This document shows positions 1 to 12,600 of a DNA stretch of 64,000 nt, piece after piece. The stretch is from positions 21,629,119 through 21,693,118 of the forward strand of contig NC_062974.1 of assembly GCF_023078275.1 (NCBI RefSeq), written 5' to 3'. How positions within the stretch are numbered: the stretch's first letter is position 1; each line of letters begins with the position of its first letter. The translations under genes and the position numbers were made by a program. This DNA is from Leguminivora glycinivorella. Taxonomy: Eukaryota > Arthropoda > Insecta > Lepidoptera > Tortricidae. The notes below the pieces were generated by a model. That model ran no database searches and was not told the DNA's origin. It saw nothing but the letters and a program-made list of their open reading frames with translations.

Positions 1-469
1 CAATGGAGCCAATTTAGTAACAAACAAACAGAACTTCAAGTTCTGTAAATCACTAATTTATTTCTTTTCTTTCACATGACTTAATTGTTTTGTACTTACT
101 CAACTTATTTGCTCAATCGAAATAGTTCTTGGATGATAATTACTTACCTATTTCGTTTTACATCGCCGGCTGTTTGCATTTGCAACAAAACCGTAATGGC
201 GGCAAATTTTATTTCAGAAATAACTTGCACGCATTCTATTGCGAATATTGAAATATTCACTTACGTTTTCATCCTCGTCGCCACTTGTACTGTCCTCCTT
301 TGATATATTATATCAAAGGAGGAATTCTGTAATAAATAAAACAACTATTTCTCCGTACGGCATTGTCCGACCTCACACACTTGGTGCCATCTTGACAGCA
401 ACTGAGTGTTGCCAGCACACCGCCATTTATTGGAATACCACAGAAGTTATTGTTTCCTTTTCTTTTCAG
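1..469. other. Cda5 upstream intron (partial)
   Basis: No coding signal. Contains a perfect 29-base palindrome (294-322) and the acceptor for the exon at 470. Confidence 0.6.
294..322. repeat. Perfect palindrome, 14-bp arms
   Basis: CCTCCTTTGATATA, one T, then the reverse complement. Confidence 0.95.
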
Positions 470-686
470 AATGCCTAGCGGCCCAATCAGATCGCTCACG
501 GCACGACAGCAGGCGCTCTGGACCAATCAGAAGCGTTCCTGTCGCCGCTGACATCAAACGGGATGCCGACTTCGACTGTCCTGAAGAGTTCGGATATTAC
601 CCACACCCTACAGACTGCACTTTGTACTACGTATGCGTATTTGGCGGCGCTCTACTCGAATCTTGCACTGGTGGCCTTATGTACAG
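470..686 (+). CDS. Cda5: Cda5 exon: N-terminal linker and first part of peritrophin-A domain
   Basis: Acceptor TTTTCAG before 470; donor AG|GTAAAA after 686. The exon enters with the last two bases of a codon and leaves in phase 2. It encodes a short Arg/Ser-rich stretch and then the start of a chitin-binding type 2 domain: DCPEEFGYYPHPTDC, YYVC and ESCTGGLMY supply four cysteines and the aromatic residues of the fold. The ATG at 471 is out of frame with this product, so translation must begin upstream. Confidence 0.88.
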
Positions 687-3600
687 GTAAAATAATCTTC
701 ATTAAGCTATTTAATACAGTTCCTCAAATAAGTGAAAAATCTTAATATCATTGTTAATGATAATTCTTTAACTTACAAATTTTAAATGTATTAAACTTTC
801 GCGCGTAATTTGTGAAAATATTTTATGATGTGGTTACCTCCGGGATTGAAATGTATACTTATTACCTATGGTACTTTGCTGACTCAGCGCTACGAAATGG
901 ATCTCATCTGACTCTAGACTTCGCCAATTCGCCCCCGTCCTATACGATCTTATGTCATTACGTCTCTAGAAGGTCAAATCTCAGGTTTTTCTGGATTGAA
1001 TCAATCCGTCGGTACTCACTCGGTACCCGTGCCATCAGATATTTAATCAAATAAATTTAAATTCCAGCCACGAGCTCCAAACATGCGATTGGCCGCGCAA
1101 CGTTGGCTGCGACGCCACCGGCACCGGCGCAGCCGTGGTCACTGACGACCTCGAACGCATCAGCGAGCGGGAACGGGACCCCCCGCCGCCCCCGCCGCGC
1201 CGCAACCCGCCGCCGCCTCCTCGGGCGCAGCCCAACCCTGTCGTTACCTCCAGAGGACAACCCAAGTTCAACCGAGATGAATACGAAAAGGTCAGTTGTT
1301 TCCCTGGTGCGGGTCAATACCATGGTCACACTGAGAATGATCTCTGACAAGCCTGATTGTCAGCTAATGTCAGCTGGACTACTTACATTCTTCCCATGGC
1401 CTCAATAGTAGTAGCTTTTAGAGGAACTTAGGTACAAGTATCTAAACTAACAAAGTTTGGGTCCTAAGGTTACTTGAATTACATATTTTTCAATAGGTAC
1501 TTAGTATACAGTGCAGTGAGCATACTTACATTCTTCCCATGGCCTCAATAGTAGTAGCTTTTAGAGGAACTTAGGTACAAGTATCTAAACTAACAAAGTT
1601 TGGGTCCTAAGGTTACTTGAATTACATATTTTTCAATAGGTACTTAGTATACAGTGCAGTGAGCACACAGCTGAAAAATAGCTGATGAATAAATTAGGTA
1701 CGTCTGAGATATTTTGAATTAAAATAGCATTATTCAATTTTACAGCAACAATTATACGCCGATGTTGAAGATGACCTACCACCAGTTGAAGAAATCGAAA
1801 GCGATAGACAACAACGTGTTTACCGAGGACAGCCATCAACCATTGGACAAGTGCAGAAAGACAGGGACGGTTATGTTTCGCAAGTCTCCAGCACTGGAAG
1901 AAATCTTAACAATAATATAATTCCTGCATCTATTTCACAAAACAATGGTAAAATAGGGTCCTTCTCTTTTGGCACACAAGTTGAAGATAGAAGAACAGCT
2001 ACCGCTACTCAAGCACCTCAGACCTATCAGTAAGTATTTGTATAGTTATAAAATTAGAAGAAATATATGACTGTTTAGGTAACTACATTAATTGACATAA
2101 CATTATTTCAGTGAGGACACAAGTGACAACGTTACTGACTCTCTTCTTGACGAACAGTTAGACATTTTAACAAACGAGATAGACAGTAATAACGTTATTG
2201 AAAAACCTATTGTAAGAAATAAAAGAGAAGTTACCGACGAAAGTTCTAGCAGTACTATGAACAATACAGATAAAATCTCAAAAAGGAGTGATAGTGATGA
2301 AATAATGGAATACATCGAAATGGAGCCAACGGAAGACGATGATGAAGAATATTTACATGAAGATAGTGAAAGAGGAAAAAGACAAATTAGATATTATTTA
2401 AAAAATGGTTTCAAATCTCCAGTTAAAAACTGGCCGAATTCAAAACCTATAAAATTTATCGATTTACCTCATCAAGCTAGTAACCAGAATATAAGGCACC
2501 AGTCATCTTTGAACGGACTTCATAAAAATAATATGTATGACGCTTCCAGCAAACCATATACAGCCGTTAACAATATATATTCAACCGCAAATCCTTTTGT
2601 GTACCAAAATGACAATTCACAATCTCAGAGGCCATTTAAGGCTAGTCCTTCTGATCCATTCAGTCAAAGAATACCCCATAATCCTATGAATTCTGCTACT
2701 CAAATTATTACCAAAAGCCCACCTATATCCGCGCTGAAAAATAATGAAAACCCTTTTGCAGCATTGGCTGGAGGATTTTATAATAATGCTCCAAAACAAA
2801 ATAATCAGGTAAATAATGCTAACCGCTATCCTGCTCAGTCATTTTATACTAATAATCAGAACAGTCATAATATTGTACATGACTCTTCTCTTTTGCCAAG
2901 TACGGTAGTCACTGGTAAACCAGTGTCAACAATTTCACCACATACCAATCCACAACGAAATCCATCACAAACATTTAATGCCGAATCTAATCGCCCCGAC
3001 ATGTATAAGAGACCTAATAAACAAGAAAATTATAATGATGAAGATACATCAAATGAGAATGATGACGAGGAGTCGTCCGAAGAAAACTCATCAGAAAAAG
3101 ATGATGAAGACGAAAAAAACCATTTTAAATTTGATTTTCCTGATCCACCTTACGAATTTACAAATCCGAAAAATAAATATGCTGATATTGAAAATCCATT
3201 TGCAAATCCCAATTTCGATTTTGACGCATTCTTAGACAAACTTAGAAATGAGCATTATGAAGCTGTAGGTGTCACAACGCAGAAACCAAAACTAAATCAA
3301 AATGCTGCTTTAAACACGAGACCTTCTGAACGGCCTACCTCTGTATCAGGCCATTCTGGTACAAGATCATCAACTTTAAATTATCAAGGTATGAGTACGC
3401 CTCGTCCATTTAGCTCAATCAATCTCCCTAGCGCATCTGTTGGTGCAAACGTGCCTACAACGAAACAACCTGAACGGTCACAGCAGTTGAATTTTAGACC
3501 TGTGCCACATCACCAGCAGCCTGTTAGATTAAATTACGAACAAAACCAGGAGGTCCAACAGAGTGCTGGTACACCATTAGATGCTGCGTTACCTAAACTA

Positions 3601-6600
3601 AAACCGCCGAATTTTAGAGATGAACGAATTTTACCAATTAATTATAACTTCAACCAGCCCATTAATACTACACAGAGACCTAATTTAAACCAAACACAGC
3701 ATAAAGGGGAAACTCAGCAAGTATATTCTATAACACAGAGGCCATATTTGTTTCAAACGGGAACGGGAGTGCCTATATTACTTTCTACACCTAAGTTACA
3801 ATATTTCTTAAAACAAGAAAAACCTGTTACGGGTCGTCCATATTTTATTTCAACTATAAAGCCATATCTTGCATCTTCGATCAAACCGCATAATGCATAT
3901 TTATCTTTTAAACAATCTACATCAAAACCATTAACAACCTTAGCCAATGAACAACTGGCTGCTCTTCAACATTACTGGAATCACCCATCGACAGAGTTAT
4001 ATTTACATTCAACTCCAAGACCAACTGCCTTCTCAAACCTTCCAAAGCTTGAAAACTTATTTGCACAAACATTTAAACCAACGGCGCAATCTCCTGTAAA
4101 TCAAAATACCGCAATTACTATCAAGGACACTGTCACGTCTACTACTAAACAACCAGCAAAGCGAAGACCCATTCCCAAACCATCGCCCGAAATGGCCGAT
4201 TATTACTATGACGATGAAGATGAGCAATATTATTATGAACCGCCAGTTAAATCAATTTACATGCCTAGTTCTGAAATAAAACCACAAAGACCACCGATGG
4301 CTCAAAATTACCAAGAATATGATGACAACGAGAGTTACGAAAGTGACGAAGATGAACCAACGGTACATATTACTCCCCAACGACCAAACTATCGTCAACC
4401 ATCTAATTATAAAACAGAATCAGCCACTAAAAATCATAATGATGTTTCCGTTGTCACAAAAGCTCCGCATAAAGAGCGACAAAGGACTAAAATACCCGTT
4501 CCGGTCATGGTAGACTTTGTTTCACCTGCACCAACAGTACTGATGCGCCCTGAAGTATCAAACTACGAGATCGTTCATCATGCCCCTCGAAATAAGACCT
4601 TCCACATAAGAAAACCTATGCACGATAACGGACCTTTTACTGCTAGACCTCCAAAATATTTAAATCAGACCACTCTAAGACCGTACACTGTTAGGCATAG
4701 GCTAGCTAAACCCACTACTGTAAAGGAAACTGCTCAAACTGAAGACAACAAGCAAAATAGGGGCAGGACAAGGCACCACAACCTGGTAGCCCAGACGAAG
4801 ATGACTACTCCGCGTGACAATCATAACCAGGAGACTCGATTTACTAAGACTAGACATGATGACAAGACAAACAGGTACGACTGACAACACCTCTCGCCTG
4901 ACCTATACTTGACCACTTTGTACATATTTTTTATGCACTGTTTATTAGGCTTTTCATTAACATTCTAGCTAAATCTTATTGTAGTGAAAATTACGATTAA
5001 ACTACATAAGTAACAAATTTACAGTTTTCCTCTTGCTCATGGTTCTTCACTAAACGTATACAATTGTACAGACTGATTTTTGACCACACTTTCACAGATT
5101 ACTGATTTAACTAACACTGACTGGACGTGGACTAAAACATGGACTTAGAGTACTAAACGGATAAATTTTATTGATTTACTTTTTATGACATATTAGGATG
5201 TTGCAAAACTTTTTATTTTTAGCTTGGAACCTGTTGACAATGTAACTCCAGCCACATATGCCGCCAGCCCGCGTCCTAAAATGCTGTATAATGGAACTCA
5301 GAATTACGCTCAAGATCAATTCGATCCCTTCTACGCTGTTTACGATGAAGATGGTGAATTGTATAAAGACGCAGGTATGTTATGTAGCAATGTAGCCTAG
5401 AACTCCTTAAAAGTAAATAAATATATACTTAATTTAAGTAATCTTTATAAAATACTAGCTTTTACCCGCGGCTTCGCCCGCGTAATAAAAGTATTCATTA
5501 AGATTTTCAATTGGATCCTTAGGTTTCTCTGTAGGTATATTTATCTGCGATTATTTCGATTGCACATAATACTTTTGCTTGCAATTATTGTAGAAATATT
5601 ACACATCGACCACAGCGTAGGTAATTCTATATACGCTGGGGAAACCTTTATAAACATCCCACATAGCCCGTATTTCGACACTATGATCGGTGGGTAAAAA
5701 GTACAAAGTTTCTATTATCCCTTACATATTTTTACATTTTGCTTATACTCATCGCAAACGTAATCTTCAAGCAAGCAAACAACGATCGTCTTAGAGCACA
5801 TTGATTGTAAGAGACCGCCGACCGATTATCCGTATCCCTCTAACGATACCCATATTATCCGTATCCGTATCCGTATCCTTATCGCTATCGCTATCGCTAT
5901 CGCAAACGCTATCGCTATCGCTATCGCTAACGTTAACGCTATCGCTAACGCTAATGCTATCGCTATCGCTATCCCTATCGCTATCGCTATCCCTATCGCT
6001 ATCCCTATCGCTATCCCTATCGCTATCCCTATCCCTATCCTTATCCCTTATCAAGATGTTTAATGATATAACACTTTAAGTTCTCGCGCTTTGTACACAT
6101 ATTTAAAGTCACATACAGGTCGAACGCGATTAATTAACATCATTTTTACCTTTTTTCCCAACGTTTCGGCCAGGTTGCACTGGCCGTGGTCGCGGAAGAC
6201 TGACGTCCCAGCAAAATGTCACCGGAGATGTAAACAACACAAAACTACCCGATATTAATTTATATAAATGTTCGGGGTAGACAAATAAATATAATCTACC
6301 CGCTTTTAGTTAATGTTATTTCCCACCATGTTTATTTTAAAGGTAAAAATAATGTTAATTAATCGCGTTCGACCTGTATGTGACTTTAAATATATGTTTA
6401 ATGATTTCTTATCAAGAGCTAAAATATAAAGTTTCATGGTTTTATCTTTTAAAATTAAGAAATCCCATACAAACTTTTAACCTCTTTTTCAACCCCTTCA
6501 TCCCTATTTTTCGAAATAAAAAGTAGCCTATGTTCTGTCTCAGGGTCTAAAGATTGTCTGTTCCAAATTTCATCAAAATCGGCTGCGTGGTTTAAGCGGG

Positions 6601-9600
6601 AAAGCGTAACAGACAGACAGACAGAGTTACTTTCGCATTTATAATATTAGTATGGATGGATATGGAAGTATGGAAGTATGGATAAATAAAATTGATTGAA
6701 ACTTGATGTGATTGCATGTTTTTGTACAATATGATACTGTTAACTTGTGATATGACATGAATAATACTGATGAATTCGGGATGGGAATAAAAACGGTAAA
6801 TTTAATAAAGTCGGTAAATTCACTATACTATCACTAATATATGTTGCACATTATACACTTGCTGCAATTCACGGCAAGTGAGTGCTTTGCACTGCAACTT
6901 TTGCACAAGAGCCACCACAAACCTAATTCGGTTGTATAATCGACACACACATTTTAATTATGTGACATCTTGATAAACGAATGTAACATCAAATTAAATC
7001 ACATCATCATCAATCATCACCTGACTACAACCATATCACTATATACTTATAACTCATTTCCACAGCATCTTTCATGACAATCCATCATCTTTCACCACCC
7101 ATGTGATACTATCACATCATATTTGTTTAGGTACTTAAACTATTTTGAAATTGCGTATTTCTTCCTAGAGCACAGCGATTACACCTAAAATACCATTTCG
7201 TGTAAGCGTATAAATGCTTTGGAGGAAACGCATTAAAAGGTTTCTCATATTGTGTTCATCACTCATATACTTTAAAATTAAATTAATCGTCAGGTTTATT
7301 AAAATTCCTGGTAACTACTTCTGGTTTGATACATCAAAACTTAAACAGAGACACGAAACTAAAATATATGATAAAGAATTGCCGAAGCAATGAAACTGAA
7401 CTATGTGTAATTTTTTTGATTGTCTTATGAATTTTATGATTGAACATGAATATTTCTAGTGACTTCATGATATTGTCACTGTGACTTTAGTCTTCAATGA
7501 TTATCATCAGGGTGCGTAGCCGAATGGCACAAACGCTCACGAAACGCTCACGAAACGAAACGCTAGTAGATATCTATCCCTATCGCTCTTGCGTATTGGC
7601 GCGACAGAGCCGGACTACGTTTCGTTTTCGTTTGGCGTCGGAGAAATGCCATTCGGCTACGGGGCCAGGCAGGTAATCTTTCATACCTTAACAAATGCTT
7701 CGGCATCGGCAATTCTTTCATTACGATCATCGAACAAACTCAAAGCCAACGGACACTGGGTAAGGTAACTAACGGGCGGTTGGTGTGGTGTCGGCAGATT
7801 ATGTTCAGCAATATAACACGGCCTCGCTCCGGCCTGCAGTCCAACAGACGTACCGCGGCACTCCACCCCCGGTCAGGAGGCCTGAGCTTGTGCAGTACAC
7901 GCAGAGACCGTCAGCTGATGACTATGATGCCAGACTTATTCAAGGACAGGTAAGAAACCTCGACATTGTAGAAACAATCTTAAATTCTTTAAATGCTTAG
8001 AAATAATCTCTGCGGAAGTTGGTAACAAGAAGTCTGCCTGATACCCCATAAAGCATAAATAATTGCAATGATTAAGATAAAAACTAGCAGGGGGTATAGA
8101 GGAATATATTGAATCTCGATCTCGAAGAATATAATAAAGAAAGTATAATGATTAATGATAGTTATGAAATCACTGACATTGTTTATTTTTCAGATAAACA
8201 ATCAGAATCAATATCAAGCACCGGTTCGTCAATCAACAAGGTAAAATATCAAATTTCAAGATTTTTACATACATACCTTTATTTTTAACAGTATTGTAGT
8301 TACTAAATAACATCAATTCTTAACCGTGATTGCGAATGATTCAGGGGCGAAGGTAACGAATTGGGTTACGAACACCCTAGCAGTGTGAAGACGACGATTT
8401 ACGAAGCTACCTCTATTAGCACTACTCCTACGACAAGCACTAGCACAACCACTACATATCGCCCTACTACTGCACCCTTCACCGAAGCAATGACCCCGTC
8501 TAGATACTCTCCAAGGTACTACAAAAGGAATCGTCAACTATAAACTCATCCAAGCTTGTTCCATACATTTTTAAACTCATTAACATCGACATTCAGTTTC
8601 AAATTCAAAATCATCATCTTTAAACTGATTTTATTATTTAACAACTAATATACTAATCATTTATACCTACATTTGAAACAAAATTCAGTTTAAAGGTTTC
8701 ACAAACATTTTGTATACATGTACATACATTCTTGTTCCACATCTTGGCTCTTCCTACATTCTGCTTATGAAAGCTGGCTGCGACAGTTTTGTTAAGCTTT
8801 TGTGGTATCTTTTATCCTTTATCCTCGACTTTTATAAACTAATTAACATTTCCACCCTCTTTCCGCTACTTAATTTTACTAAACTGTACTATCCAATAAG
8901 AAAACGTCATTTAGGCTTGTATATCGTACTTTATGTTAAGATTTATAGGAGATATTTAAGAGCTTAAATTAGAAAGTTTTCTTTTGGTTTGTATTCAACA
9001 GATCATCCACAGATGAGAACCTTAACCCAAATCCTAATAATTCCTCAGACCATAGCCCTTCTGACGGGTCCCTTACGACAGATCCCACTTCAAGCCCCAT
9101 AATAAACCTTTCATCCCTTGCTAAGCCCTTTGTAAAGACTGATAATACTCATAGGTTGAAAGAAAACTTACCAACTGAAAAACTGACCCGTAGACATTTA
9201 CCCCGAGTGACTAACAAAAACAATAATATTCCGGTGGAAGTAGTGAAAACCTCTTCTAATGAAAATAAGAAAGTTGTTTCCCTAACTACTGGGTTTTCGA
9301 TTAGGCGAAACCCCAACAATACTAATAATCCCTACACATTGACAGTTCTGACCCGGCCTTTTGATAATTACCAAAAAAGTAGAAAACATATTACGCCTGA
9401 AGAAAAACCAAAGCAAGAAATAACAGCCACAAGACATGGTGAGCTAGAAAACGTTCATAAATCAGTAGAATATGAATCGCTACTTGACGAGGACAATGTT
9501 GGATCATCAGAGAGTTCACTTCGTCGTTCTAGTGTTGAAGATGATATACCTGTTTATACTAGACCCCAAAGTAGACCAAAAAATTCATATCAGTATTCTA

Positions 9601-12600
9601 GAGAAGATATTGTGACACCGCCAACTACTACTACTAAATACTATCTCAAAACCGTTATCAAACGACCGGCCCCAGCTCCGTTTACTAATATTAATGACCA
9701 GAAAGAAAGTTCTACTGAAAATACTATTGACACTGAAGTATTGATAGAAACCGGACTTCGCAATGTTAAAAATACTCAAATTCAATCAACTACTCCCATA
9801 AACAGAGATTTGCGTGATTGGGAACATTACGAAAGACCAAATGAACAATGGAATAAACCTGTTGTTTCACCATACAGATCACTTAACAATCTCAGAAACA
9901 ATGAAGAGAAAAATGATGCTATTGACTTTACGAGCAGTACTGCTTCATCAACTAGATATACTACAACACAAAAAGCAATTTCAAGTTCAAGTTCAACTGC
10001 CAGGCCTGACGAATCTTATAATTCTAAACCTGCATATTACAGTTATAAAGTCGATGATGACGAAGTCCCTGATCAAACTACCGAAGTATTCAGTGGAAAA
10101 GTAAAATCTGTCATAAAAGCGTTTCTTAGCAATTTTGGCGGAGCTTCAAGTCCGGAAAGAGTAAAACAGATAGTAAGCACCATTGCGCCTCAAGAAGAAA
10201 AAGTCGTTAACATAGGTTTCCAAAAGAAAATGCTGAAATTCATAGACGATAAGCCTGTGCGTCATCATATTCAACGTGTGCATATTATAACAGAAGAACC
10301 GACTACGAGGTTTAGTCCTTCCGCTATTGACACTCCCAATTATAATCAAAGAGATTTCCTTTCAACTACCAGTCAATCAATTTTAACCAGAAGCAGCTCC
10401 ACTACTACTACTACGCCGGCTTCTTCGATTTTTGCCTATCCTGAAACTACGCCGAGCCCAATGTTGCAAACTTCAAGTAACAATGTATTACGTAATATTC
10501 CTAACAGAGTGTATTCGGATTCAAAGTTCAGCAGCTTCAACAATTACGTTACAGAAAACACACAAACAACTATTAAACCACAGCCGGAAGATTCCAGGAA
10601 ATTCCTTAAAATTATTGAAGAACCTTCCACTGAGTTGACAAAAATTGACAATACTTTTAATAATAACATTGACAATGAGCTAACAAAACTGACAAAAACT
10701 ACTGAAATAACTAAGACAACGACTGAGACAGAGCATTACAGACCATCTCCAGTCCTAAACGAGATAGCTTCGACAACAAGTAGTACGAAATCGACCACTA
10801 CTTACAAAGTTGACGTGACGCCGACGAAAAAGAGTTTATCCTTTCCCACTCGCGCCTCTCGAGTGAATCCCGCAATAAAGTTAGCTGCGACAAACCCGGG
10901 AGTTGGGCGCAGGAGTTACCAATCGACGAAATGCTCTTCAGACAACAGTCTGCAACCGAACCCAAAATGCAACGAAATCAAATACCAGAGGTACCATCGC
11001 CGGCCAGTAACCAAAACAGCCTTTTTTTCATATAATTTACTTACGGAAGGTGGAGGCTTCGACTTCTATCTATACGTCCTTACTTTCCGCCTCGCGGTAT
11101 AACTAGCATGAAGACATTCCGTTTAATGGCACCTATAGCTAAATTCTATCGCTTAACATTCTTCCATTGGGGGACTTAAAGTCGGTTGAGTTAAATATTT
11201 ATGAATTGTTAACTCCTGACGCGACCATTCCTTTCCTCCATGGTCCATAATAAAATATGTATTTTTAGATGTAGTAAAATTGTATTATGTAGAAAGTTCC
11301 TCAATGTAGTTTATTCCTCTACTTATCAACTATCATGCACCACATAGCAAATCCATCATATAGTTTATAAGAGCACCCAAATGACACTGGAAATAATACG
11401 GTATTTGCATGTGAACTTATCTTAATTTTACTATCTTATATTTTTTATGAAAGCAACAATATAAAGCATCAGTCAACTGTTGTAATAATGAACATGTTTT
11501 ATTATTCAATATAAATAAGCTGATGGCCGATCAACGTCAACGTTCGATTTGGTCTAGCATTAAGACCGAAAGCTTGATCTTTAAAACCACGCGTACTAAC
11601 CAAGGCTAATGCTGTGAGCTTCTCACATGACACTTTGTGAATTTCAGACCCAGCCCCAGCCCAAGCCCCAGCAGCACGCGCGGTAGAGGCTCCGCCCACT
11701 ACTCCACCTTGGACCAGCCACAGTCCAACAGAGGAACCCCACCAACGTTAGAAAGCCAAATGAAAACATCGAATTCATTCCGCTTTTAGTCATCCTCACA
11801 TTCTGAGTTGATCGCATAATCAAACTCACTGTGTTCAAGATGCACTTCAGTAACTTCATTCTTGAATGTTTTATTAAACAATGTTTACTAAATTTTCTAG
11901 AACAATGTCATCTAGGTATACCATACTTTTAGAAACGTTGTAGCCACTCTTATTTACCTCTACTTACTAGTCAGCTGCACCTCATCTTTCATATCTCACT
12001 AATTCTACATTAACTATTGGTCTTTTTACTAACATCCCCTTTTTCTGAGCAGTCGCAGCCGCCCTACTCTGAAGCCATCAACTGCCATCGTGTCAAAGGA
12101 GATACAGTTCGTGGACATCTACACGAATCCGCCGAGGAGACCAGCGCCCGTGTACCCGCAGCCGACTCCGGACAAGACCGCAGCTAAGTGTAGGAAGGAC
12201 GTGTGCCTGCTACCTGACTGCTACTGCGGTGGAAAGGATATTCCTGGTACGATTTTTTAAAAATAGATAATATTATTGACATTATTGTACAGTTAATAAC
12301 ACACTGTAACTGTAACAATTAATCCCATTGTTTGCCAACCATTACTTCCAAAAGTGCAGTATACTGTATAGCTGCTGCTATAGTAGATTTAACATTAGCC
12401 AAAATTATAAAATGAAAACACATATACGGTAAGTTAATAATCTTACCGAGCATAATACATTATGTTATTTGACTTGTGTCAAATACCTTGTGGTATTGAA
12501 TGATTCTTGACAAAACGATTCTTACCATTTAATGCTTTTTGAACTACATCTCGGCAAAAGAGCATACGGCCCGCCTGATGGTAAGCAGTCACCTAAAATG

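Larger units (their letters stand above)
5454..6656 (-). mobile_element. Helitron-like element (Lep1 type), about 1.2 kb, carrying nested repeats
   Basis: On the - strand it begins near ATCCATACTAATATTATAAA (right end, about 6656) and ends with a GC-rich hairpin followed by AGCTAGT (left end, 5454; + strand ACTAGCTTTTACCCGCGG). These ends are characteristic of the lepidopteran Lep1 Helitron-like family and recur at 19409 and 41438. The interior holds the (CTATCG)n tract and an inverted-repeat MITE. No Rep/helicase ORF is visible, so it is non-autonomous. Confidence 0.7.

Noticed and set aside
5791..6079. Asp/Ser- and Leu/Ser-repeat ORFs on both strands
   Set aside because: Direct translation of the (CTATCG)n microsatellite.
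8516..8541. Read-through extension of the Cda5 exon at 8345 to a stop
   Set aside because: A good donor (AAG|GTACTA) joins in frame to 9002 and on to the catalytic domain; the short extension has no support beyond being open.
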